Part shown: piece by piece, positions 8,701 through 14,439 of the stretch
How positions within the stretch are numbered: the first letter of the stretch is position 1
Layout of the letters: each line of letters starts with the position of its first letter
Assembly (NCBI GenBank): GCA_003506735.1
Contig: DNYS01000106.1
Coordinates: 1 to 14,583, forward strand
Reading direction: 5' to 3'
DNA length: 14,583 bases
Origin: Nitrospinota bacterium
GTDB lineage: Bacteria; UBA8248
Notes under the pieces: generated by a model
Database searches by the model: none
Told to the model about the DNA's origin: nothing
What the model saw: only the letters and a program-made list of their open reading frames with translations
Position numbers and translations under genes: made by a program

Positions 8701-8897
8701 ATCGGTATCCAAAGCAGACAATATGGATTACGCGAGCGCTCGCGCGGGCGGGCGAATTGTATGAAAGAGCCGGAAGGCATACGACTGCACTTCGCATTTT
8801 TCAGAAAATGCGGCTGGTTGCCCCCAAGGGTGCGATGCGAAAAGTGGCCGAGGATGCGGTTGCGCGTCTTATGAAAAAGACGGGCTCCCGCCGGTAG
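5766..8897 (+). CDS. large exported TPR protein (second of pair) with Pro-rich N-terminus and TonB-box-like segment
   Basis: A 1043-aa protein beginning with a signal peptide (basic residues to R22, hydrophobic 23-38, likely cleavage after A40). The mature N-terminus carries LPEVVIESP at 52-60, which resembles the TonB-box context of TonB-dependent receptors (LPEVVVTATR-like). Then comes a proline-rich linker, with 13 prolines between 72 and 109. From about 120 to the end it is TPR solenoid, with many clear YbgF-type units, for example in the C-terminal half (YPKS, FPKHPRR, YPQSPLR and YPGH turns). No beta-barrel domain is apparent. Start choice is open: GTG 5766, ATG 5769 or ATG 5775. All overlap or abut the stop of the preceding TPR gene, implying coupling. 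It is probably a periplasmic or outer-membrane-associated partner of the ExbB/ExbD/TonB set encoded directly downstream. Confidence 0.84.
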   Translation: MMTMRDSLRQRKFTFGVIPRIRAVFFIFVLGIYGGAVFGAEDTSGKKLSVSLPEVVIESPNIERLIAQRVRPTPPSQLGIRIPKIFPRAAIPEIPFLPRPIPPEDDPDPELTEISGTFSRLFGDVKKVFESGLAYLKKNAPVEALALFDETLKLAKSLRLKAAAQFWAAETLMKLGRREESIQGRKSLLKMNSSSAGRYRAAARYALAANHCEEREYEACLRWLDSGKWPLGGFASAEAHFLRAWAHIKLGAHRRAIEVLRILAVEKNPHALKALVSIGHLHLMAGNLSSAEKAYLQAESTRTPRGKKNSDLLGEALNGVGWSRLLLGKTEEAGHAFALFFRRHPGHQLVQSAEAGALAAQIETNSAKAKRLLKEFSQKYPGSDQIAPLQLQTAWALFRERDYQKAQELAASVSDNHPLGRIYRLGRIIEGLSLYHLGKVREAFGILRSGAEKPPVGKRLRGAESSVARSAAMATAFAAFRLKDYAGAQEVLNHWAFFAGASKNAKASDDEAALWYGEAAFEAGALDLARRALKKIPRNSDEWYRAQAALAWIHYRKKEWKQAAVVFDRIFTMKPRGPLAAEALARAGEARFNLGDYAGALRAFERIEKGFAGEDVAREALLEKGKLLFRRYRLDEATDIFTRYLKKYPKSAAASEVEFWIALILFQQGRYAIARNQLLDFSERHSKSPLVAVAYLRVGDAFYNEGRYSQADRAYRLMINRFPKHPRRRDAEYGLILTRLRQKDYPMFFSESTKFIGKYGGDELAISLGFQMGEILLAQGDYDAALRTYRELLTRHGSNRLAAQALLRIANIHKRRNKLDATLDTYESLIARYPQSPLRADAVFGIAESLASVGRCAEAKERLGKFIRRYPGHNYIPVALFEAGRCAAKLGDGATAVIYLKKVVEDSRIRGSGLQTTSALLLAALLSKQGKLDDAAKALKFALLSDDPKVAAEAQYSRAVLLSRRGDRMAASEFLKLTYRYPKQTIWITRALARAGELYERAGRHTTALRIFQKMRLVAPKGAMRKVAEDAVARLMKKTGSRR

Positions 8898-8966
8898 GAG
8901 GATTTATACGTTTCGCAATTTTTCTGATGCATTTTCCTCTTTCGATGAATGAAAGGATGGACCGCG

Positions 8967-9566
8967 ATGATTGATTTTTTGGCTCGCGGAGGCGTGATAA
9001 TGATTCCATTGGGGATATTCTCTGTCATTACCTTAGCGATCATTTTGGAGCGTTCATTCAGTCTTAGAACCAACCGCATCCTTCGTCTCGATATTCTTCA
9101 GCGGGTGAAGGAGCTTCTCGCTGATAACCAAATCGGGGAGGCGATGACCGTTTGTCGGCGGCAGCCCTCGGTGATGGGACGAATTCTTCTTTCTGCTATC
9201 ATGAATCATGATCGGGACCGGGAAGAACTCAAAACCATCGTCGAGGATGCAGCCAGGCAGGAAGTCCCTACCCTGGATCGCTATCTGGGCATGCTCGGAA
9301 CCATCGCGGCAGTGTCCCCGCTGCTCGGGCTTACGGGAACGGTATTCGGAATGATTCGAACATTCACCGTCATTAGCGAAAAAGGCATAGCCCATCCCAG
9401 CCAACTGGCCGGCGGCATCAGCGAGGCCCTGATCACGACTGCATCAGGGCTTGTCGTCGCCATTCCGGCGCTTATTTTTTATAATTATTTCACCATCAAA
9501 TCCGACCGGCTGATTCTTGAAATGGAAAAATATTCTTTCCGTCTCGTCGATATGCTAAAGAGATGA
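8967..9566 (+). CDS. exbB: ExbB/TolQ/MotA-type proton channel protein
   Basis: Inner-membrane motor subunit that with ExbD/TolR turns the proton gradient into movement of a TonB/TolA-type protein. The 199-aa form has three membrane segments (about 10-28, 107-133, 153-175). It shows the family signatures SPLLGLTGTVFGMI (117-130) and GGISEALITTASGLVVAIPAL (149-169), including the channel threonines T124 and T157/T158. I prefer ATG 8967 because AAAGGA at 8952-8957 is well spaced (9 nt) and the resulting N-terminus (MIDFLARGG) fits the family. The in-frame ATG 8949 would add six residues. exbD follows after one base. ExbB, TolQ and gliding-motor AglR-type proteins cannot be told apart reliably by sequence alone. 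The downstream TonB-like gene favours ExbB. Confidence 0.92.
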   Translation: MIDFLARGGVIMIPLGIFSVITLAIILERSFSLRTNRILRLDILQRVKELLADNQIGEAMTVCRRQPSVMGRILLSAIMNHDRDREELKTIVEDAARQEVPTLDRYLGMLGTIAAVSPLLGLTGTVFGMIRTFTVISEKGIAHPSQLAGGISEALITTASGLVVAIPALIFYNYFTIKSDRLILEMEKYSFRLVDMLKR

Positions 9567-9567
9567 C

Positions 9568-9987
9568 ATGAAAATCAGGGAACGCAAACGCATTCAGGCT
9601 GAACCGGGTATGACTGCGATGATCGACATAATTTTCCTTTTGCTCCTTTTTTTCGTTCTGAGTTCTTCTTTCATTCTTCAGCCTGGAATCAAGGTTCAAC
9701 TCCCGCGAACCGTAACATCCGAGCAGCCCGCCCGGAAGGATCTGATTTTAATCATTGCAAGGGACAAGCGGGTATTCCTCAACAACGAGCTTGTCCAGTT
9801 CAAAGCACTTTGGGGACGCCTCGAAAATGAACTCAAGTTCCAACGCGGAGCGGCTCTGATTCTCCGTGCGGATCGCGACGTTCCGCACGGCTTCGTGGTT
9901 CGGGTGATGGACGTCGCCAAACAAGCCGGGGCGGATCGGATTGCCATAGCGACCTCGCCCACCAGGCGGCCAAAAGAGAAGAAATAG
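9568..9987 (+). CDS. exbD: ExbD/TolR biopolymer transport protein
   Basis: A 139-aa inner-membrane protein with a short cytoplasmic N-terminus, one membrane helix (about 17-37) and a periplasmic domain. The proton-carrying aspartate of the family is present as D20 in the motif MTAMIDIIFLLLLFF (15-29). The periplasmic part contains the usual late segment VPHGFVVRVMDVAKQAGADRIAIAT. It is the stator partner of the ExbB encoded one nucleotide upstream and ends in a basic tail (RRPKEKK). Length and layout are typical. TolR is an alternative name for the same fold, and the TonB-like neighbour argues for the ExbD label. Confidence 0.93.
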   Translation: MKIRERKRIQAEPGMTAMIDIIFLLLLFFVLSSSFILQPGIKVQLPRTVTSEQPARKDLILIIARDKRVFLNNELVQFKALWGRLENELKFQRGAALILRADRDVPHGFVVRVMDVAKQAGADRIAIATSPTRRPKEKK

Positions 9988-10023
9988 CTCCTCTTCCAGC
10001 CAAGACGGAAACGGAGGCAGGCG

Positions 10024-10860
10024 ATGAGTGGCACACTGATATCCGCGATGGTGTTGTCTATGGTCGTTCATGCGGCGCTATTTATTTTTGGTCCCGGAAT
10101 TCGTCCGATTCTAATCGAGGAAATTCCAGAAGATTCCATTGAAGTGAAGATGCTTCGCCGCGAAGTGCCGATTCCCGATGCTCTCCGCCCCAAACCCATT
10201 CCGGAGGTTTCCCAGCCTGAACCCCTCGATTTGAAGCGTTTGTTGATAAAGAAAGGGAGGGGGCTGGAAAAATCCAATCCAAAAATTAATGTAGAACATA
10301 AAATTCCGCCGCCCCGGAATATTCCAAGGAGCATTTTGGCAGCTGGTATGCCGGGACTGAACATGCCGCAGCCGGTGACGCCTTTGGACATGCTTGCATT
10401 TCAGAAAAAGGAAAATTCCTCTGTCACGCCCGAAGAGGTTTTCCTCCCACTCGGTAAGCCGGGAGCGGGGAAGAGTCTGATTCCAGGGAAAAATCCGTTG
10501 GCTGGGTTGGGCAGGGGAGAAATTCGAGATTTCGAAAGAGAAGTATCCAAATACGCGCTAGTGGGCGGTGCGGGGACCGGGCGGCAATCCATTCGCGGAC
10601 CTGCCGCCGCGAGAAGAATCGTTTTCCGTCCCCCGCCGCCGATAGTGAAGAATCTCGAATCCTCGGGTGACATTGAACTTCGGTTTTGGGTCTTGTCCGA
10701 CGGCACGGTGGGGCGTCTGGTTCCCATCCGAAAGGGTAGCGCGTATCTAGAGGCAATCGCGGGAAATAATCTGAGGCAGTGGCGCTTCACCGCACTTCGC
10801 CATGATGAGCCCCCGCGCGAGGAGTGGGGCCAGATCATTTACCGCTTCCGGATTCGCTAG
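10024..10860 (+). CDS. tonB: TonB-like energy transducer
   Basis: A 278-aa protein with a single N-terminal membrane anchor (about 5-22) that holds the SxxxH pattern (S12, H16) by which E. coli TonB contacts ExbB/ExbD. A proline-rich periplasmic arm follows (notably 44-70 and 95-121), then a C-terminal domain of TonB type at about 212-278 (GDIELRFWVLSDGTVG, then LRQWRF at 250-255 and a final beta-strand YRFRIR). The C-terminal domain is recognisable but divergent: the usual SSG turn is replaced by KGSAYL. GGAGG at 10013-10017 gives a good ribosome site 6 nt from ATG. With exbB and exbD it forms a complete motor cassette. No TonB-dependent receptor is in the window, so its load may be the TPR proteins or a distant barrel. 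Confidence 0.85.
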   Translation: MSGTLISAMVLSMVVHAALFIFGPGIRPILIEEIPEDSIEVKMLRREVPIPDALRPKPIPEVSQPEPLDLKRLLIKKGRGLEKSNPKINVEHKIPPPRNIPRSILAAGMPGLNMPQPVTPLDMLAFQKKENSSVTPEEVFLPLGKPGAGKSLIPGKNPLAGLGRGEIRDFEREVSKYALVGGAGTGRQSIRGPAAARRIVFRPPPPIVKNLESSGDIELRFWVLSDGTVGRLVPIRKGSAYLEAIAGNNLRQWRFTALRHDEPPREEWGQIIYRFRIR

Positions 10861-10904
10861 CCCGAATCTAGCTGAAATGAATTTTACCGGGAGGCTTGCT
10901 GGTT

Positions 10905-11357
10905 GTGGGCAATGCTCCAACGGGCCTGTACTTTGAAGATTTTGAGGCGGGCCGCATTTGGGAAACGGCCGCGCGGACCATCGGGGAGGCGGATGTCACT
11001 GCGTTCGCGGGGCTTACCGGGGATTACACCTACCTGCATACGGACGCCGAGGCCGCATCAAAGTCGCCCTTCGGCGACCGCATCGCGCATGGCCTTTTGG
11101 GGCTCTCCTATCTGTCCGGACTTATCACCCGGCTGGGTATCCTAGAGGGTACGGTTGAGGCTTTCATGGGCGTTGAGATGCGGTTTCGAAAACCAATCAT
11201 GTTCGATGATACGGTTCATGCGAAAGTCGAAGTGAAAATGACCCGGCTGACAAACAAGGGGCAGGGTCTGGTCACCCTGGGCATAAAATTGATGAATCAA
11301 AATGAAGAGACCGTCCAGGAAGGTGAATTTGTATTGATGGTCGCTCGGAAAGAATAG
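10905..11357 (+). CDS. MaoC-like hot-dog hydratase/dehydratase
   Basis: A single hot-dog-fold protein of about 150 aa. The MaoC/R-hydratase 2 family hydrates enoyl-CoA or dehydrates 3-hydroxyacyl-CoA esters using an Asp/His pair. In the GTG-start numbering these are D40 and H45 in FAGLTGDYTYLHTD. The usual Asn-Pro between them (GDxNPxH) is replaced by Thr-Tyr. FGDRIAHGLLGLSYLSGL and VEMRFRKPIMFDDTVHAKVEV are further typical segments. I chose GTG 10905 because GGGAGG (10889-10894) is 10 nt upstream. TTG 10896 in the same frame would add three residues but sits only 1 nt after that site. Natural substrate unknown. No acyl-CoA pathway genes are adjacent. It ends 4 nt from the convergent lar operon. 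Confidence 0.85.
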   Translation: MGNAPTGLYFEDFEAGRIWETAARTIGEADVTAFAGLTGDYTYLHTDAEAASKSPFGDRIAHGLLGLSYLSGLITRLGILEGTVEAFMGVEMRFRKPIMFDDTVHAKVEVKMTRLTNKGQGLVTLGIKLMNQNEETVQEGEFVLMVARKE

Positions 11358-11361
11358 CTTT

Positions 11362-11604
11362 CTAACCGCCGACAACCGGCGGGAATATGCAAAGCTCAGC
11401 GCCTTCGATGAGGAGCGTTTCTTTTTTTGCGTGGCGGCCGTTCAGGAGAATGACGTAAGCGTCCTCATAGGAAATTTTGTATCGATCCAGGATGTCCTTC
11501 ACCTCTGCGCCTTTCTCAAATTCAATGCTGGCCGAGCCGTCCTCCTCCAACGTGGACGGCATTTTCTCCTCGAAATCCGCATAGAGGCGGAGCTGGATTT
11601 TCAC
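11362..11604 (-). CDS. MoaD/ThiS-like ubiquitin-fold sulfur carrier, last gene of lar operon
   Basis: An 80-aa protein that fits the beta-grasp MoaD/ThiS family: it starts with a KIQLRLYADF strand, has the middle YVILLNGRHAKKETLLIEGAEL region, and ends CIFPPVVGG. The exposed C-terminal Gly79-Gly80 is the feature that lets such proteins be adenylated and carry sulfur as a thiocarboxylate. The GTG start overlaps the larC stop (GTGA), and AGGAGA lies 5-6 nt upstream on the minus strand, so the short form is well supported. Placement at the end of a larE-larB-larC operon suggests a sulfur-supply role in nickel-pincer cofactor synthesis, but this is inference. No ThiF/MoeB-type activating enzyme is encoded nearby. 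It could also serve molybdopterin, tungstopterin or thiamine synthesis. Confidence 0.85.
   Translation of the reverse strand: MKIQLRLYADFEEKMPSTLEEDGSASIEFEKGAEVKDILDRYKISYEDAYVILLNGRHAKKETLLIEGAELCIFPPVVGG
11366..11382. terminator. GC-rich hairpin between convergent maoC and lar operon
   Basis: CCGCCG (11366-11371) and CGGCGG (11377-11382) form a perfect 6-bp stem with a 5-nt loop. It lies in the last codons (Pro-Pro-Val-Val-Gly-Gly) of the MoaD/ThiS-like gene and 8 nt after the maoC stop. No T-run follows on either strand, so it is not a canonical intrinsic terminator. The position suggests it could slow convergent transcription, but it may simply reflect the GG-tail codons. Confidence 0.25.
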
Positions 11605-12839
11605 GGCTTCTCCTGCTCTCCCGTCAAAATGCGCCTCGCGCAGGCGGCAGCCGCATTCAGGACCTCTTTTAGTGGAACGTCGGCCGATTCGGCCAAATTC
11701 CGGCAATCCTCGAATTCCGGAGCGAGATTGACGGCCCGTCCCTGATAACGCGCCCGCTTCACCCGGACCTGCCCCCAGGGAAGTTTCACCTCTATCCAGT
11801 CGCGCTCCGCAGTTGTTCTCGCGGATATCCGGTGGCGAACACCAAGGGTCGTCGTTTCCTGGAATAAATAGAGAATAAGGGCATCGTGTTTCTCTGTTGG
11901 GCACAAGGCGGTAAGTAGGGAGGCGGGCCGCCCTTTTTTCCCGATGGTGGGGATGACGAATGCGTCCAGAGCGCCACGCGACATGAGCCCTTCGATGACG
12001 TGGGGAAAAATTTCCGCGCTCATATCGTCGATATTGGTTTCCAGGATGGAAATCGTATCCGGCTGAGAGGCGGCGAGCGGGACCGTGCCGCCTTCACCCC
12101 AAAAAGCGCGCACAATATTGGGAATGGACTGCTCCTTTTCTCCCGCGCCATGGCCGACGGCGGTGACCGTCATCGAGGGCATTGCCTGGAAGGCTTCGGC
12201 GCTCTCCGAGAGAAGGAGCACCCCCGTTGGCGTCAGGATCTCGCCCTCCATCCCGTTATCGGCGACGGGGATTCCTTCCAGGAGTTTGGCGGTCGCGGGA
12301 GCCGGCACAGGCATTCGCCCGTGGGCGGTCTGGACGAATCCTTTTCCGGGCGGAAGGGGGGAGGAGACAACCCTTTCGATATCCATGAGTTCGAGGGCGA
12401 GGAAATATCCGGTGATATCGACGATGGAATCGATCGCGCCGATTTCGTGAAAATGGACCGATTCCACCGGAACCCCGTGGACGCCGGCCTCCACGGCTCC
12501 AAGCCGCCGAAAGGCCTTGAGCGCCCGTTCCCGCGGCCGAGGCGGGATTTGCGCTTCCCCGATGATCCGCTCGATGGTCTTCAGGGAGCGCCCATGGGTG
12601 GCCGGACTTCCTATGTGATGGGCGCCGCCGCCGCTTTGAGCGGGGTGGGTTTTGACCCGGAATTGCTTCGCGGTCACACCGCATTTCACGACCGGCTCAA
12701 GAGTAATATCGTAGCCGGCCAAATCGAGTTTGCCGAGATGCTCTTTCAGAGCGTCCAGGGAAAGGCCCAGATCGAGCATCGCCCCCAGGAGCATGTCACC
12801 GCTCGCCCCGGCGAAACAATCGAAATAGATGGTTTTCAT
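11601..12839 (-). CDS. larC: nickel-pincer cofactor nickel insertase LarC
   Basis: LarC is the CTP-dependent cyclometallase that inserts nickel into the dithiolated pyridinium nucleotide to finish the NPN cofactor used by lactate racemase-type enzymes. The 412-aa protein has the family's start (MKTIYFDCFAGASGDM), VHFHEIGAIDSIVDI (128-142), GHGAG (229-233), the TNIDDMSAE segment (268-276) and GKKGRP (300-305). The His-rich stretch typical of LarC is short here (HH at 74-75, H82). It is one continuous frame, unlike Lactobacillus plantarum, where LarC is made by ribosomal frameshift between two ORFs. The start is ATG in an ATGA overlap with the larB stop. The open frame extends further upstream, but that part is larB read out of frame. 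The end overlaps the MoaD/ThiS-like gene. Confidence 0.95.
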   Translation of the reverse strand: MKTIYFDCFAGASGDMLLGAMLDLGLSLDALKEHLGKLDLAGYDITLEPVVKCGVTAKQFRVKTHPAQSGGGAHHIGSPATHGRSLKTIERIIGEAQIPPRPRERALKAFRRLGAVEAGVHGVPVESVHFHEIGAIDSIVDITGYFLALELMDIERVVSSPLPPGKGFVQTAHGRMPVPAPATAKLLEGIPVADNGMEGEILTPTGVLLLSESAEAFQAMPSMTVTAVGHGAGEKEQSIPNIVRAFWGEGGTVPLAASQPDTISILETNIDDMSAEIFPHVIEGLMSRGALDAFVIPTIGKKGRPASLLTALCPTEKHDALILYLFQETTTLGVRHRISARTTAERDWIEVKLPWGQVRVKRARYQGRAVNLAPEFEDCRNLAESADVPLKEVLNAAAACARRILTGEQEKP

Positions 12840-13594
12840 GGTTTCGAAGCCAGCCGGTTGATGAGGTGGGCCTGGCAGCCCGCGCCGAAACCATTGTCGA
12901 TGTTGACGACCGAAATGCCGTCCGAGCATGAGGTAAGCATCGCGAAGAGGGCGGTCAGCCCGCCGAGGCTCGCGCCGTAGCCCACCGAGGTGGGAACGGC
13001 GATGACAGGCGCGCCCACCAAGCCTGCAACCACCGATGGCAGGGCGCCTTCCATGCCCGCCACGGCGACGATGACGTTCGAGCTGTGGAGCGAGTCCAGT
13101 TCCGCCAAAAGCCGATGGAGCCCGGCGACGCCGGCATCGTAGATGCGCTGGACATTGGAGCCCAAGGATTCGGCGGTAACGGCGGCCTCTTCCGCAATGG
13201 GCATATCGGCCGTTCCGGCGGAGACGACGGATATGCACCCGGTCCGGGCGGGGGGCGGGGACTGGGCCACAACGATCATCCGCGCCTCGGCATGGTGAAC
13301 GGCCCCGGGCAAGGCTTCTTGCACCGCATCGGCCTGGTCGGGCGTGGCGCGCGTCACGACGACGGTTTGGCGGCTCTTCGCCAGCGATTGCGCAATCTCC
13401 ACCACCTGTGCGGGAGATTTTCCTTCCCCGTAAATCACCTCGGGGGATCCGGTCCGCAGGTTTCTGTGATGATCCACCCGGGTGTGGCCCAGGTTTTCGA
13501 AGGGCAGCTTGCGAAGGTGTCCAGCCGCCTCGCCGGGCGAAATCTCTCCCGCACGCACGCGCTCGAGAAGCGATTGCAAGTCCTGGGGGTTCAC
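12836..13594 (-). CDS. larB: nickel-pincer cofactor biosynthesis protein LarB
   Basis: LarB carboxylates the pyridinium ring of nicotinic acid adenine dinucleotide at C5 and releases AMP, giving pyridinium-3,5-biscarboxylic acid mononucleotide, the first NPN step. In the 252-aa form the C-terminal PurE-like domain is clear: SAGTADMP (125-132), VAGMEGALP (178-186), IAVPTSVGYG (198-207) and VNIDNGFGAG (230-239). C223 in LTSCSDGI is at the place of the reactive cysteine reported for the L. plantarum enzyme. GTG 13594 is chosen because it overlaps the larE stop (GTGA), gives the normal length and starts at a sensible N-terminus. Earlier in-frame starts would run into larE. No clear Shine-Dalgarno sequence precedes it, so translation is probably coupled to larE. 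Confidence 0.94.
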   Translation of the reverse strand: MNPQDLQSLLERVRAGEISPGEAAGHLRKLPFENLGHTRVDHHRNLRTGSPEVIYGEGKSPAQVVEIAQSLAKSRQTVVVTRATPDQADAVQEALPGAVHHAEARMIVVAQSPPPARTGCISVVSAGTADMPIAEEAAVTAESLGSNVQRIYDAGVAGLHRLLAELDSLHSSNVIVAVAGMEGALPSVVAGLVGAPVIAVPTSVGYGASLGGLTALFAMLTSCSDGISVVNIDNGFGAGCQAHLINRLASKP

Positions 13595-14439
13595 GGCAGG
13601 ACGGCCACCGGAATCGGCTTCCGGCCGGAGAGCACTTCGTTCATGCTTCCCGAGCGGAACCCTTCCATATCGAGCGCCACGTACACAAATCCCGCCTCCT
13701 TGACGCAACGGACCACATCCTCGGCCTGCCCGTTGGAGAACAGGGCGGGAATCTCCCCGCGCGGGATTTCGATTCGCGCGACGTCGCCGTGGTGCCGAAC
13801 CCGTATTTCTCGAAACCCAATGGCCCGGAGAGCGGCCTCGGCGCGCTCGACCTGGGATAATTTTTCGGGCGTGATCTTCTCCCCGTACGGAATCCGGCTC
13901 GACAGGCAGGCCATCGCCGGTTTGTCCCAGGTCGGCAGGCCGAACCTCCGGGAAAAATCTCGAATCTCCGCCTTCCCCATTCCCGCCTCCATCAACGGGC
14001 TCCGCACCCCCAGCTCCCGGGCCGCTTTCATGCCCGGGCGGTGATCCCCGGTATCGTCCGCGTTCGAGCCGTCGATGATGTGGGGTAGACCCTCTTCCCC
14101 GGCGATAGAGCGGAGAAGGGAGTAAAGTTCATTTTTACAATAATAACAACGGTTTGGAGGATTGTTCCCGAACGACTCTACCTGGATTTCAGCCGTATCC
14201 ACGATTCGGTGGCGAATCCCGATCTGCCGGGCGACCTTGATCGCATCCTCATACTCCGATTGCGCGAGCGTCACCGAGCGCCCCGTCACGGCCAACGCCC
14301 GCCCGCCCAAAGTGTCCTGCGCGAGGGCGCAAAGAAAAGCGCTGTCCACCCCGCCCGAGAAGGCGACGATCACCCCATCCATCTCCCGGAGGATGGCGCG
14401 CACCCTCTCTAATTTGTCTTGCGATGTCATGTTGGCCAC
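13591..14439 (-). CDS. larE: ATP-dependent sulfurtransferase LarE, probable Fe-S type
   Basis: LarE adenylates the substrate carboxylates and replaces oxygen by sulfur in the NPN precursor. The 282-aa protein has the PP-loop ATP-pyrophosphatase motif SGGVDS at 28-33, DGSNADD at 123-129 and the RIPYGE region (182-187). Three cysteines stand out: C98 and C101 in NRCYYCKNE and C178 in AMACLSSR. Sacrificial LarE of L. plantarum uses only the last (Cys176 there). LarE proteins with CxxC plus this Cys have been described as [4Fe-4S]-dependent and catalytic, so this one probably belongs to that class. GTG 14439 is chosen because GGGAGG (14447-14452) is 7 nt upstream. ATG 14430 in frame is the alternative, with poorer spacing. 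It is the first gene of the lar operon and overlaps larB by 4 nt. Confidence 0.94.
   Translation of the reverse strand: MANMTSQDKLERVRAILREMDGVIVAFSGGVDSAFLCALAQDTLGGRALAVTGRSVTLAQSEYEDAIKVARQIGIRHRIVDTAEIQVESFGNNPPNRCYYCKNELYSLLRSIAGEEGLPHIIDGSNADDTGDHRPGMKAARELGVRSPLMEAGMGKAEIRDFSRRFGLPTWDKPAMACLSSRIPYGEKITPEKLSQVERAEAALRAIGFREIRVRHHGDVARIEIPRGEIPALFSNGQAEDVVRCVKEAGFVYVALDMEGFRSGSMNEVLSGRKPIPVAVLP

Noticed and set aside
10453..10476. P-loop-like GKPGAGKS (residues 144-151) in the TonB-like protein
   Set aside because: It fits GxxxxGKS but lies in a low-complexity Gly/Pro/Lys linker of a periplasmic region with no surrounding nucleotide-binding fold or ATP supply, so it is most likely chance.
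12000..12980. Long plus-strand open frame (326 codons) antisense to larC
   Set aside because: It is a shadow of a GC-rich gene: low-complexity Gly/Arg/His composition, no family resemblance, and fully covered by larC, which matches its family end to end.
11601..13238. Longer form of LarC (545 residues)
   Set aside because: The first 133 residues are Arg/Gly-rich out-of-frame larB sequence. The true start MKTIYFDCFAG is at 12839.
12836..13708. Longer form of LarB starting inside larE
   Set aside because: The extra 38 residues are larE read out of frame. The GTGA overlap start gives the normal LarB length.
13085..14044. Long plus-strand open frame (319 codons) antisense to larB and larE
   Set aside because: Same reason: high-GC third positions open the opposite frame, the product looks like no known protein, and the minus strand holds two clear genes.
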